Assembly: GCA_000708835.1 (NCBI GenBank)
Contig: DF236963.1
Span: 124,001 to 188,000 of the forward strand
Source of the DNA: Klebsormidium nitens
Taxonomy: Eukaryota > Streptophyta > Klebsormidiophyceae > Klebsormidiales > Klebsormidiaceae
Direction: 5' to 3'
DNA: 64,000 nucleotides
Positions 32,801-44,515 of this stretch are shown in pieces; position 1 is the first letter of the stretch; every line of letters starts with the position of its first letter. Made by a program: the position numbers and the translations under genes. A model generated the notes under the pieces. The model was not told where the DNA came from, did no database searches, and saw only the letters and a list, made by a program, of their open reading frames with translations.

Positions 32801-35800
32801 AGCACTTATTTGTTGTCCCAACTTCGTTATCACGGACCCTCTTTACCTTAATCTGCAAGGAGCGAATGCTTGTCTTAGCTTTTGAAGAGCTACACGATCT
32901 TGAGACTCTTGTGGCGATTGAGATCCGGGATTTTGTCCATAACAGCGACAGCAACCTCGTATTGTTCAAGGTTCAGCACGCGTCTGCCATCGAAGAGAGT
33001 TACACGAATCGTCTTCAGGGGTCGTTTTTTGCAGCCCCAAACATTGATCAAAGCCACCGTCGAGCGCGAAGAGCGAGTTGTTTTTCTGGCGGCACGGAGC
33101 AAACGTTTCCGGTGGCCGTCCGATCCACACATCACTGGCTGTGTTTTGCTACGGTGCAGAATAAAGAAGGGAGTTCTGACGTCACCTTCCCTCCGATCCG
33201 GGACACCGCGGCCTTCTCCGTGGCCCACGCACGCTCCAGCAAAGTGAGCGCTTCCGCAGACTGTTACGATGAGTATGTTTTGAAAGGCGAAACAAGTTCG
33301 ATCCCCCTATGATCATCTTTTTAACTTCTCTTTTCAACTTCTAGGTTAGGGTTGTAGTGCCGCCGTTGTGTCAATCCTTTCCAAGACGGAGTAGATGAGG
33401 GCTAGCTCCCGTTCTCAGTAGAGCCGGTCAACGATCAAAGCCTCGGTAACTGTGCAATATGGAGCACTCTGGCTCCGGATCCTTTATGCAGCGACAACAT
33501 GTTGTTTTCGACGGGCTGTTCGATGCGTGACAGAAAGGCGAGGATGTCGTATATCATTGCGACTCGTAGCTTTTGCACCTGATGCATTGCCGACTGGCGC
33601 CGGAGCATGTTGTCCTTGCATCTACTGGGCCCGAGTGAGTCCAAGCGTTTTCATAATCCTGGAAGGATCGCAGTTGTCCGCACGTCCTGTGCTCTGAACT
33701 CAATCATCAAGATCTGAAGCAAACGGCAACGGGAAAGAACTAACAGAGGCCGGTTCTTTTGTGCAGAGCAACCCGATCGCGCGGTGGCACATCTCTGGCA
33801 GCGCCATCAATGACGTGGCCTTCTCCCCGGACGGCAACTACCTGGCGACCGTGGGCAGGGACGGTGAGCGCAGCGCTGACGTCAGCTTTTTGAGGATACG
33901 TGTTGCTGTTGACTACGTCATCTTGGGGAGGGGCCAGTAGCTGGCTCTATCTTTCTGATGTGTAGAGAACGACGAAACCCGCATGACCTGGCAGCATCAG
34001 TATGGAGGTTCTTGTTTTTGTTTTGCGTCGGCTGTGAGTTTTTTGAGGTCACAGTGTGGCCCCATGGGCTGTCCAGCCTCCCTTCTTGAGAACCGTTTTC
34101 GTGAAGAGACGTATTGACGAGCTGACGGGCCTTTTTACTACTGAGCTCCTTCGATGGCGTTACCCGACAGCAGGACGGTCAAGGCGCCCCGGCGCTCAGT
34201 GCCCTGCCTTTCCCGATACCTGGCAGCCTTTCGGATGAGCGCGACTCTCAAGATGACCTCGCTTGAGAAGTGTGCAGACCCATTACATGCCCGTCATTTC
34301 CTGTGTTTACGAGTTGATGCGAACCCTTGTGCTTCAGGCTGCCTGCGCATCTTCGACTGGCAGCGGGAGGCTTTGCTGTGCGGGTGTAAGAGTTACTACG
34401 GGTCGCTGCTCTGCTGTGCCTGGAGGTGAGTGGTCGAGAGACAAACCCTGACTGAGTCCAGGGTGAATGCTATGGATGATCTAGTTAGGCGATTGTCCAG
34501 ATTCCGCAGCGAGGCTACTCACATCCACTTCAACCCAAAGGACGACGCAAGGAAGCGGAATGGGTCTTATGAATCAGAACAGTTATCCTATGGACTCGTT
34601 GATCCAAACAGATTGTGGTTAGTCACCTTTGTTTGTTTTGGTGTATTGGAATCCCCGTCTGTCTGTGTGGGACTAGTCTGTTTGTGTGGGACTACGCCAT
34701 ACGGTTATTGGAGGTGCTTCGGAAGAAGATTGCATGGACACTTGGGCCGACCTTGCTGAAGCTTTAGTAAAGATTACGACGATGTTTTAAGCGAACATTG
34801 ACAACAAAACATGGAGGATTAGTGCTCTACACCCTACCCACCCAAAACTTCGAAACCGATTGTACTTGGCCCAACGCAGTACCCTCACTCTGGTATAAAT
34901 TACCTGAGCCCCCGTCTCATTGTCCCTGAAATCAACGACATTGCTCCTTCTCTTCTCTTCAGCGGTGACAGCAAGTATGTGTTGACCGGAGGAGAGGACG
35001 ACTTGGTTTCTCTTTTCAGCCTGGAACAGCAAGCGGTCGTTGCCTGGGGAGAAGGCCACACGTCGTATGTGAGGACCGCCGCTCTTGTCTCTCCTCTGCC
35101 CGTGACCTGCGTCTCGTCCATGCACTCCTAGCTTTGCCGAGTTACAGAATATGCTCGAGAGAGGAAAGGTGAGAGTAATATGACTACAAGCGGTGTTTCA
35201 CGACAAAGTCACCCTCGTTTCAAGAGCAAAGGGTTGCCCGGCAGTATCCAAAGATTTCTGATTGAGACTCAAAAGGCATCTGTTCTGCGAGGGCATCGTC
35301 TCTCATACGAGCCACCCGTTATAAGCCTTCTTCATTTTGAGGTTGCTGGCTTATCGTCTCCCAATACGCAAAGGGCAGCGCAACCTGAGTTTGGGACAGG
35401 CGGTGCTCGTCAATAACAGAAAAGGTCTCCTTGTCTGGGTTCAGCTGACGTGTACATTGACGTGTCATTGTTGCCACGTGTGCAGGTGAGCGGGGTGGCG
35501 TTCGACTCCCATTGGTCGCAGCCCCCGTCAGAGGAGGGCCACGAAGCCGTGACCTACCGGTTTGGGTCGGTTGGGCAGGTTAGCATTGACCCAATCTCAT
35601 GGTCAAGTGTCCACGAAAGGGAAATCGTCACATATACAGTCTGTGACTTACCGATTTTGGTCGGTTGGGTGGATTAGCTCTAACCTCGTTCCCTATACAA
35701 TATTGTCACTCTGTGGAGCACTTCTTGTGCTGCTGGGACACTCATCCGCAATGGTCTTTGGACTCGCTTCTGGATTCTCGGTTGGAAATGGTTCGCAATC

Positions 35801-37056
35801 AAGCAGCACTGGTCCTCCTTTCCACTGAGCCATGATGGTGGAATCTTGATTTGGTGCGCTGGAGGTTTATTTTGCCAAATTGAAGGTTTCTCTGCGAGGT
35901 TTCCTTGCAAGGGCTCTCTAAGGATACCCGGGCACGAAACGCTGAGTTAGCCCATCTGTTTATGCCGAGGCTCACTGTCGTATACGTCAGCTATTGACTC
36001 TCGTCCTAACCTTCCGCCACGCCCTCTGCTCATATTCCCCTGTTCCTAACCCACGCTCATACGGGTCCCCTATTCACAGCCTGCTGATGCGCGCCTATTC
36101 ACACCCGCAGGACACGCAGCTGCTGCTTTGGGACTTCGCCATGGAGGAGTTCGCCTCAGTGCCACGTGGCATCGCCACGACGCCCCTCGCCAACTCCCAA
36201 ACCCTTTCTCACCCGCCGACCCCAACGGCGCCCATTCACACCGCCAACAAGCCCCCCAACCTAGCGGCCTTGAACACCGGTTTCCAGCCCGATGTGAATA
36301 AGCACCCGACTCCGAGATCCGAGGGGCCCGCAACACCTCTGGGGGGGTACACTCCGCAGGGGAACACTCCCCATGGAGCGAACGCACAGCTTGGTGCAAG
36401 TACCCCGCTTGGTGTGAATACTCCACACGGTGTGACCAGCCCCTACGGTGTGAACAGCTCGCATGGTGTGAACGGGCACGGTCTTGCGCCGCCAGTGTCG
36501 AGAAAGGAGGTGCCGAAGCTGGCCCCCATTATGGCCCACAAGGTGAGAGCTTACAGACTACGCTGATCTGAGCCGATGAAAGCGGCAGGCCCAATGTAAG
36601 CGTGCAGAGTCCTGCAAAGTGCAAAGTCACTTATAACGGCGATAGGATGATGTGTATCAGGCACAAGATAACCGTGAATGAATTGGCAAAGACCGGGCGC
36701 CAAGTGAGGCCGTCTTGACCGTCGATCAATGTATAAAGCGGGAGTAGCCACATGTCCCCAGTTCCGATCTCGGATTGCTTTTCTTTGTTTGCGGTACGGT
36801 GTAATCCATTTCAACCGGGTACTTGTCCGCTCAGGTGCACGCTGAGCCACTGTCAGACATCGTCTTCGTTGGGGACGCCCTGCTGACGTCATGCCACGAG
36901 GGCGTGGTCAAAATCTGGCAGCGGCCGAGCGGCGCAGCCGATAGCGAGGCCGGCGCCGCGCCAGGTGGCGCAGCGACGCCCTCCAGTACGGACTCGACGC
37001 CCGTCGCGCCGGTCCGGTTGCGGGAGAGCGAGGAAAGCACGATGTCATTTGGGTGA
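29826..37056 (+). CDS. WDR20 / creC-type WD40 repeat protein
   Basis: Beta-propeller scaffold homologous to human WDR20 and fungal CreC, which bind and activate USP12/46-type (CreB) deubiquitinases; plants have close homologues. Ten exons: 29826-29966, 31488-31878, 32302-32483, 33160-33243, 33767-33863, 34338-34425, 34963-35068, 35486-35578, 36111-36542 and 36835-37056, all in phase, giving 611 residues. Landmarks in order: GVRTHFKTPEGRFKVGREKS near the start; YVVYNIADGVFVADY; HDLLIGLASGD; CYGVAWVPGRDDHFVSAHAD; IARWHISGSAINDVAFSPDG; CGCKSYYGSLLCCAW; YVLTGGEDDLVSLFSLE; VSGVAFDSHWSQPPSEEGHE; FGSVGQDTQLLLWDF; and the final HAEPLSDIVFVGDALLTSCH. Between the last two blades exon 9 adds about 100 residues of Pro/Gly/Asn-rich repeats. 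The upstream frame before 29826 starts without ATG, so ATG 29826 is used. Confidence 0.93.
31285..31487 (+). repeat. Short repeats at the acceptor of WDR20-like exon 2
   Basis: Words of the form GATGA-CCCCTTCTA-ACG recur at about 31291, 31320 and 31350, and again at 31455, immediately before the GCGCAG acceptor at 31487. They look like degenerate tandem copies, about 30 bp each, of the sequence next to the 3' splice site. Confidence 0.55.
35641..35682 (+). repeat. Decayed copy of the donor edge of WDR20-like exon 8
   Basis: Exon 8 ends GTGACCTACCGGTTTGGGTC then GGTTGGGCAG and GTTAGC. About 90 bp downstream the intron repeats this as GTGACTTACCGATTTTGGTC then GGTTGGGTGG and ATTAGC. The copy has lost the GT donor. 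Confidence 0.75.
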
Positions 37057-38284
37057 CGGAAACGAAACGCACGGATATGACGGTCTGTAAAGTGCACGGC
37101 ATAACGCATGTCACGGGGATGGTGTCCGGTTGAAGGAGAGGGAAGTTGACTGCTATGCGCACGGGTGATCATAACGGAGTGGAATGGAGTTTTGCGCGGA
37201 CTGGAGACCACGTGAAAAACGTGGGTCCTTTGAAAGAGGCGACTACTTTATGCATGTCAAGAATCAGATAGGGCATATACTGGTTTAGAGCTGGTCACTG
37301 CTTGTGACGAGCATACCTGAGGAGTCCGTGAACATTGTGAATGTTGGTCATCACACCACGAGGAAGTCGGTCCCTGCTGGACTAAGAGCATTCGCATATG
37401 TTATGGTGAATGAAACAGCAAGTCAGGCCAACGACCTTCTGGCTTGGCGGCACTCGGAGATGAAGTGCACATTGCAATACAGCACATGGTGCGACCATGC
37501 GTCATGCACGATTTGCGGAAATTACTCACTCAGCGACGAAAACGCCATGGTTTATGTCAACACACCTTTGGACCAGGCCCGGCCCTACGCGTCAGATGGT
37601 AACATGCATGATGCAAAGAAAGAGAGGGCCGCCCACAACTATTGCGCATGCCATTGCATGTCATGTATGCTAACAAAGGTTAGGAAACAAAGCATCTTGA
37701 AACATGCACTTGTTCCGGCGTCTTTCAAGCAGTCCGATTCATCCGATGTTCCGCGCGGCTGGTCATGCACCGTCGTCCTTTCGAATTCACGCACGACAAT
37801 CCTTGTTTTGCTTAGTACTAGCTTTACATATTAAGTAGGAGCCCATCACTGCAAAGTTGCACGCGAAAACGTTGACGCAGTTTGCATGCTCTGTAACATT
37901 GCCGTCGCAGCTTCGATGTGGTCCCAGAACGAGTTGCGACCGCGAATCGGGCCCTGTCTATCAGATTGGTTGGTTCTATTATAATTAACAAGAAGCGTCC
38001 GAGTGTGCACTGCTGCCGAGCTTTAAAGACGCATCTGTGCAGGGAGCGCACGAAAGTGACGGTTAGATCGAAAGTCCGTTCTGCATCGAAATATCCTTAT
38101 GATGAGAAGGGTACATCGCAAAACTGTTACCGTCTGTGACTTATCCTACTCTGCGACCAGCTGTCCGACGCACCAACAAAGCGGTGCAACTTTCTACCGT
38201 ACCTGCTCATTCCTTCAAAATACGACTATGTCCTCGTACCTCTATTATGGCTCTCATACAAGCGCCCAGCCAGCAAATCCATCT
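37057..38284. other. Convergent spacer, no supported gene
   Basis: About 1.2 kb between the 3' ends of the WDR20-like gene and PrxQ copy 2. The longest frame (37304-37834, plus) begins at a GTG, has an unremarkable composition and resembles nothing I know, so I leave it out. Confidence 0.45.
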
Positions 38285-41200
38285 CTATTGGAACAGGTTA
38301 GCAAAGAGCCCGCCCTTTTGGTCCGCCTTGATCTCCTCGATAACCTTGATCGTCTCCGCCACGTGCTTCTCCGGCGAAAACTGGTTGTTGAAAACCAGCT
38401 GTACGACGCCCTTCTTGTCCAGCACGTACGTCTCCCGCCCGGGAAGCGCGCCGAAAAAGTCGCCCTTGATGCCGAACGCCTGACGGACGGAGTTGTCCTC
38501 GTCGGACAGGAGCGTGAAGGGCAGGTCGTACTTCTCGGCGAAGGCCTGACGGAGAAAGCAAGAAGTTTTTGAGCTGACAAAGAGATAAAGGAAGGCGGCA
38601 GTAGCAACCTGACGAAGAGAGATTGCTGATGATCCTGGTTGGGCCAAAGCACCACGGGTAGATTTAACCTTGTGCAAAGACGTGCGGACGATTTGGGAGT
38701 TCTATGGGTTTGAAATGCAGCAACACATAGGAATGCAACAGTGATGAAAAAGAACCTGAAGAACAATGACGATGGAAGCAAGAGAGAAAGGAGTAGAGGG
38801 CACTTTTTCAGTCGGCAAAGGCTCAACGGACAATGGTGGCGTTCTCGGGATGTTAGGCAGAAACGAAGGTAAAACATTTGCGTACGCATAAATGTCTGAA
38901 GATGCTAACGGTACCTTGTGCTTCTCAGCGAAAGCGTAAGAACAATGAGCAAAGTTGTCCAAGGATGTCAGGTTGAAAAGGAAAAGAGAGCCAATTTAAG
39001 TGAGGGAGAGCAACTCCGGACAGGAAATCCTCGGCGAAGGCCGAGGGCAACAAGAGAGAATTTCCACAAGAGAGAAGGTGGATCCATTATTTCAAAGAGA
39101 TGAGCTACTACTTGTCCTCGTCAGGCAGGAGCATGCAGCACAGAGCATAGTTGTGCAGAGAAAGGCCTGACAATCAGGAAATGAGTAGGTAAGAAGAAAG
39201 TTAAGAAGACCACCACAGACGCAAACATAAAAGGAGCACGGAAAGAGAGACGGGCAGGCGGCAAGAGCGGAAGCTGGACATCAGAGTCTCGCGGCTGCGC
39301 AACGTCCTTGTGACAGACGTAGTCTTTTCTATTCTCTTCGTATTCTCTTCGTAGTCTCTTTGTGAGCTAAGCCTGATCGCAAGGAACTTCATAAAAGAAG
39401 CAGCGACTTGACAAGGTGGGAGCTGATGAAGCTGCTGAGGAAATCCCGCCAGAGAACACGAGTGGCAGCTTTCGAACTCCACCTAAACGAATTTCAGTTC
39501 GAAAACGCGACTTTGAGAAACGAGGTATTCAACGATGTAATTAGCAACGGAGCCGCCCCGTGCTCACCTTGTGGGACTCAGGTGAGTCTGCGCTGATGCC
39601 GACTACCTCCGCACCGGCCTTCTTGAAGTCGGCGTACGAGTCACGGAACGAGCAGGCCTGCAGTGGGAGATAAAACGGTCTACAACTAGGAACGACGCTG
39701 CAAACATTTGGATGTGTAATGACGGGTGATCGAATCTGTATTTTGGCTGGTCGACTCGCGTCCCAACTTTTGAATGCTTGCCATAACCCGAACCGTTCGT
39801 ACATCCAGCTTGTGTGGAACGCGCGAGTGACGTGAGCACTAGCCCAAAAAATCGATTCGTGCTTACGAGGCACGTAATCCTCGAACACGCTGCGGATCCC
39901 ATGGGGCGGCAACTAGGTGCGAGGGGTGGTTGTCCGGTCAAAAGCCTTTCAAATCATGGCTGTGGAACTATGAATATGCTACCCTTTAGCGGCTGGCGTC
40001 TTGGCCGGTTGGCATCGTCTGTGAAACGTGAATGAGAGCCTGATTACGGAGTAAAGACCGCACTGTTAATTTCGCCAGACCGCACTGTTGTCTCTTCTTA
40101 GTGTTTTGATGTAGGCGGGTCGAAGGGGATTGCAGGCACGGCAAACATCGGCGGGTGTCAGTCTTCGCCCTATAGAGGGCATTAAGCGCTGCCGAAGGAG
40201 ATGGGTGCTGACGTTCGACTTGGTTAAGCTGTCCCATGTAGCTTCGAGCTGCCAATCCACGTGGATGAGAATCTGCTTTGGAGCTTACTGCAACGATCCA
40301 TTGCAACACAGCCTTCCAATTCCTGTTCTTTCGACAGCCCCATCTCGGCAACCCTCACTTGAATGTGAGTTGCCCGTTTAAAACGATCGTCTTTGCAGTG
40401 TCTGATGTATATGTACTCTCCGAAGTCACAACCCATGTCGCCCAGCTATGCACGCTTTCAGGTCCACTTACTTTCATGAGGAGCATAAGTGCCTTCCATC
40501 CTGAACCTAAAGTCCCAAAAGCTTAACACACCAGAATCAACGAGTCAAACACCCGCATTTTCTGCATATCGCAGACAAGAACTTTCAGACAAGACAAAGA
40601 GGCGCCCAAAACACCCCAGATCACCGCCCGTTACTCAATCCCGTCTATCGAAAGATCCGGGCAGATTTCAATGGGTGCAATATCAGCGGACCGTTTTCTC
40701 ACCTGCTTGGTGCATCCGGGTGTGTCGTCCTTGGGGTAGAAGTAGAGCACAACCGGCTTGCCCTTGAACTTGCTCAAGCTCACGGTGCGGCCGTTCTGGT
40801 CGGCGAGGGAGAAGCTGGGCGCTTCATCACCGATGGACACCTGGACAAGAAGTGACAGTTCTTGAACTGGCTCGATTTGTGCTTCTATGCTTGTAAAAGA
40901 TTTGCTTCCAGGAGCGGGGAAAATTTGCGCTGTTATGCTTGTAATAGTCTTTGCTTCCACGACTGGGGAGGTTTTGTGCTTCTATGCTTGCAGGAATTTT
41001 GCTTCCAGGAGCGGTGGAGATTGGGCTGAATCGCCACGCGGCAAAAGCCAGCAACTCATGATGGAAGAAAGAAAAAGTAATGACGTCAAGCTTCAAGGGA
41101 AAAAGCATTGAACTCCTGTAGACCTGTCCCGGTAGTCTCTTACCAAAGCCCGTTTCCGCGAAAAGTATTCAGTGAAGCCGACCTTCTAGCTCCATTTGCA

Positions 41201-42396
41201 GCATGCACAGAAACTTCTGCAGCATGAAAACTCCTAGGTGACAGGCTTGTTTACATTTATACTCAAAGCCCCATCAGCGTCAAGATGCGGCCGCATCAAA
41301 TCTATGCTTGTAGCAGGGAAGTGATGATCTCAAAGGTAAAGTGGGGATAAGACAATGAGAGCAGAAGTGAGATGTTTGACACCATTCCAACACGATTCAA
41401 AAGGCAATCGCTGTGTAGTGAATCACATCAGCGTTAGAAGGCTGCCTCGGTGGCAGAGGGTATTAGGACAGCAGCTTGAAACCTGCCGTGATGCGCGACT
41501 GTGTAAAGCACTTCTGAAGCACTTCTATGCTCTTTTCAAGAGACTTCCCCAGCTGATCAGTTTGTCCTGCTAAAGAAACTTAGAAGAGATTCCATGCGGC
41601 CATTCTTGTGCATTACATCTGCGTGTGCCAAGACCATGCTGTTCATTACATCTGCATTCTGCAGAAGAGACACCGGCTTTTCACTTTCAGCTGGATGTGC
41701 GCTTGGTGGAAAGGATGTCTCATTGCAGCGGTGAAGCCGAGGATCCACTCTTAAACCTGGTCAAATTTCCATATTTCAAGTATTGCAACTGACTTGATGG
41801 TTGCAACTGAAAATTCAATGGCCCTACTCCAGCACAATGGCCCTCCGTGATCTTGGTACTTTGCAAGAGGCTCCATCAGAAAGCACAATACATCCATTAG
41901 CTCACAATCCCTCTAGCTGCATATCGAAACCCTCAAAAAGCTGTCAGTATTCGAGATCCTCAAAGCTCTGTGGTCAACCCAACAAGATTAAGCATGAAAA
42001 TGAAACTTGCAAAAGCTATCACTAAGGCCCTTTCACTGCATTGAAACCGAGATCACAGTAATCAAGCAGTCTAACGCCCAGATCATGCATCCAACACTCT
42101 GCCCAATCATTCCATATCCCTACCTTGCAAATGGTCACGGCTGATCCTGCCGCACACCTTGCAACCAACCCCCTGCTCACAGCCTCGAAGCGCGCCCCCA
42201 CGTTGTTGGCAACAAAGCTGGAGCTCCTGAGGCCAGCTGCGGCCCCCCACTTTTGGGTGGAGCGGGACCTCCCCAAAGGGAGTGCCGCTACTGCGGAAGG
42301 CCCGGCGGCTGCGCCGCTCTGGGCGCGGGAAGCATTGGCGGTGAGAGCTGCGCTTGCAGAGAGGGGGGTCGCGCACAGAATACTAGAGGAGGCCAT
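38285..42396 (-). CDS. PRXQ: Peroxiredoxin Q, copy 2 (plastid)
   Basis: Thioredoxin-dependent PrxQ peroxidase, the more typical plant form of the two copies. Four exons on the minus strand: 42396-42124, 40840-40703, 39657-39568 and 38545-38285, all in phase 0, giving 253 residues. Residues 1-91 form an Ala/Ser-rich plastid transit peptide starting [15 protein letters not shown]. The mature domain starts [17 protein letters not shown]. The peroxidatic Cys is C134 (DDTPGCTKQ) and the resolving Cys C139 (ACSFRDSY). Then come [36 protein letters not shown] and [13 protein letters not shown], with a short tail ending GGLFANLFQ. The gene is divergent from the ABA4-like gene with about 0.8 kb between start codons. 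Its introns hold decayed copies of the last exon and a minisatellite. Confidence 0.95.
38912..39171 (-). repeat. Three decayed copies of the acceptor edge of PrxQ copy 2 exon 4
   Basis: On the plus strand the exon 4 edge at 38492-38550 runs GTTGTCCTCGTCGGACAGG to CTTCTCGGCGAAGGCCTGAC. The last intron contains a full-length but diverged copy at 39111-39171 (CTTGTCCTCGTCAGGCAGG to GAGAAAGGCCTGAC) and shorter ones at about 38912-38943 (GCTTCTCAGCGAAAGCGT) and 39019-39050 (GGACAGGAAATCCTCGGCGA). The frame is broken in each. As in other genes of this window, the exon edge and its splice site have been duplicated into the intron. Confidence 0.8.
40873..41018. repeat. Minisatellite, three units of about 49 bp
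   Basis: Units at 40873-40920, 40921-40969 and 40970-41018 share GCTTCTATGCTTG, TTTGCTTCCAGGAGCGG and ATTTGTG. A fragment of a fourth copy (CTATGCTTGTAG) lies near 41305. The array sits in the first intron of PrxQ copy 2, just before (minus strand) the exon 2 acceptor. Confidence 0.8.
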
Positions 42397-43211
42397 CTCT
42401 TATGGATCGCAGGCTGCGGGCTTATAGATGGTTCTTTTCGTCTTTTACGCTGATGGACCCTCCTGAATACTGTAACAGGTGTAAAGGTTACGCTTCTTGG
42501 AACTTGTTGAAAGGTTGTACTCAGTCAAAGATGTTCTAGGAAGACAAGCTCTGAATTGCAAGAGCGCAAAGTTTGTTGAAGCAATCAGATCAGAAAGTTC
42601 GCATTGCAGATTGCAATGCAGCTTTTCAAAGGAGGCCGCGAAGGGCGAGTGAAAAGACAAGGACGTGGGCAAGTGGGAGCCAACACTCAGCAAAGACAGC
42701 CCACGGTAACCACAGGCCTATGGGAGTGCCACGTAAACAGCTTCACCTTCGTACAGAATCCTGGATTCACGAATGGCAGAGCTTGGCATTGAATGCAGAG
42801 CCAAAGTGCGCATAGGCTGACGTTGGAAAGCGACTGTCAGAGTGTGGAGGGCCCCGTATGGTCGCTCAAAAGGTGGCGTCAGCATCAGTCGAAAAATAAC
42901 CAACCACAACCGTTCGATGAACGCAAACATGACTTCAATACCGTCCGTCACAATCCAGTTCAGTATCTAATCGAACGGCACATTTTGATCCGTCAAAATC
43001 TGACGGCTGTATATGTCAGAAGGTCTAAAGAAAAGCAGACTGACTGAGCATGACTGAGCAGCACTTCAGTGCAGCGCGATCGAGCCTCAGCCAGGCTCAG
43101 GCTCCGGCGCAGCCGACTCCTAGACTCGGAGCGCACACTGATGTCAGTCGCAGCAAGGGCGCCACTGAAAGCTTCCAAGCGCTTGCCAATCGCTGGTTCC
43201 CTTTGCCAACA
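42397..43211. promoter_or_regulatory. Bidirectional promoter region, PrxQ copy 2 / ABA4-like gene
   Basis: About 0.8 kb between two divergent start codons, holding both 5' untranslated regions and both promoters. I could not assign core elements with confidence. An in-frame ATG for the right-hand gene also occurs at 43050, so the region could be as short as 650 bp. Confidence 0.5.
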
Positions 43212-44515
43212 ATGGCTTTCAAAGTGCCCCCCCTCCCGCTTCCGCTGGACAAGATCATTGAGCTCCAGAACTTAAATTTGATCGGTTTCGCCTTGCTGAT
43301 CCTGCTCCCCCGCTTCTCAATCACCAGACTGGTCATTTTCCTGATGACAGTCTTCTGGGCGGCAGCATATGCTTGGAACATTGCTCACACCATGACCACG
43401 TCTCCGGATAGCATCAAGTTCGACCAGATGCAGACACTCGATGTGAGGGCCGAGCGAGCTTGCAACTTTCTTCTTCGGAGTTCTGCAGAAGGTCCATGAG
43501 TGCAATTCGGTTGGTCATTTCTGGTCATGTTTGTTCCGTCAAGGATTGCAATCTGGAGCGAATTGACATGCAGCCTTTCAGCAACTATTATGGGCCAAAC
43601 ATTTGTGTCTGCCGTGGAGTCCAGAGTCTGATAATTGAAGTGCTCACAAGAAGGCGCGTGTATGTGAGAAGAGGCAGTTTGAGCGGAAGCTGCTTTGATT
43701 CAACCGCAAAGAAAAGTCACTCTGAGATTGCAGTGCTGCAAATGCTACTTGATGGGTTTGTTCAAGTTGATTATTGAGCTGAAAAGCACCCACTTCTTGC
43801 AACTTCATGATGAAGCGTCTCCTTACTTGAGATCCTGATCACATTGCGGTTACTTTGTTCACACAGCAGTACGTCAGAATCTTCTGATACTGGTAACCCC
43901 AGCATTTTGCACTCCAACGAGAAGGTTGACAAACGGTCCATTTTGCAGGGCTTGACTGGCCTGTTCAGCAACAACAAGCCCGGGATTTTTGCGGCCTGGA
44001 CGCACATGCTCCCGCTCGACTTGTGGGTAAGTTCCTTGCAACGTGCACTAAGGTGCTTGGTTCGTTGTATGCGACTACTCTTTCCCCTCTTTCTAGGTGC
44101 GTGGTTGTTTGTCTGCATCTGACACTCGAACAGGTGCATTTAGAGCTTCTGCACATGCATATTTGGATGGACTCGCTTCTGCGCTCTATATTGGCGCTCC
44201 TCGGGTGCCTTTCTATGACCAGCAATTGATGATTAATGCTGCATTTATCTAGAATTGATCTTTGTTTGCTCTTTTCTAATGTGTTGGTATGCTCTCTTCC
44301 ATTGTTTGCTCTTTTCTAATGTGTTGGTATGCTCTCTTCCACAGACTGCCAGGTGGATCATTGAAGACGCCCCTGTCAGTGGCGTGCCCCATCTCTTGGC
44401 AATCCCGGCTGTTGTCGGCACTTGTCTCTTTGGACCGGCTGGATTGCTTCTATACTTCATCATCCGGACCCCGTTCTTGCTATTCGCTAGTGGCAGCAAG
44501 CCGAAAACTGAGTGA
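43212..44515 (+). CDS. ABA4-like (DUF4281) membrane protein
   Basis: Small polytopic membrane protein of the ABA4-like family. ABA4 is a plastid envelope protein needed for neoxanthin formation; other members have no known role. Three exons, 43212-43442, 43949-44026 and 44345-44515, all in phase 0, give 159 residues from ATG 43212; an upstream in-frame ATG at 43050 would add 54 residues. Hydrophobic segments: about residues 20-35 (NLIGFALLILLPRF), 37-55 (LVIFLMTVFWAAAYAW) and 120-150 (AIPAVVGTCLFGPAGLLLYF). The family core GLFSNNKPGIFAAWTHMLPL, then DLWTARWIIEDAPVSGVPHL, spans the second splice junction. There is no obvious transit peptide from 43212, whereas the 43050 start adds a Ser/Ala/Gln-rich leader that could serve. 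Family assignment is good; the substrate is unknown. Confidence 0.8.
44262..44341 (+). repeat. Perfect 40-bp tandem duplication at the 3' splice site
   Basis: Two identical 40-bp units, 44262-44301 and 44302-44341, end two bases before the CAG acceptor of the last exon of the ABA4-like gene. Each contains a CTAAT branch-point-like word and the pyrimidine tract, so the branch region is doubled. The lack of any difference shows that the event is very recent. Confidence 0.95.

Noticed and set aside
37304-37834. 176-codon frame on the plus strand
   Set aside because: Starts at GTG, no homology recognised, no splice context, lies in a convergent spacer.
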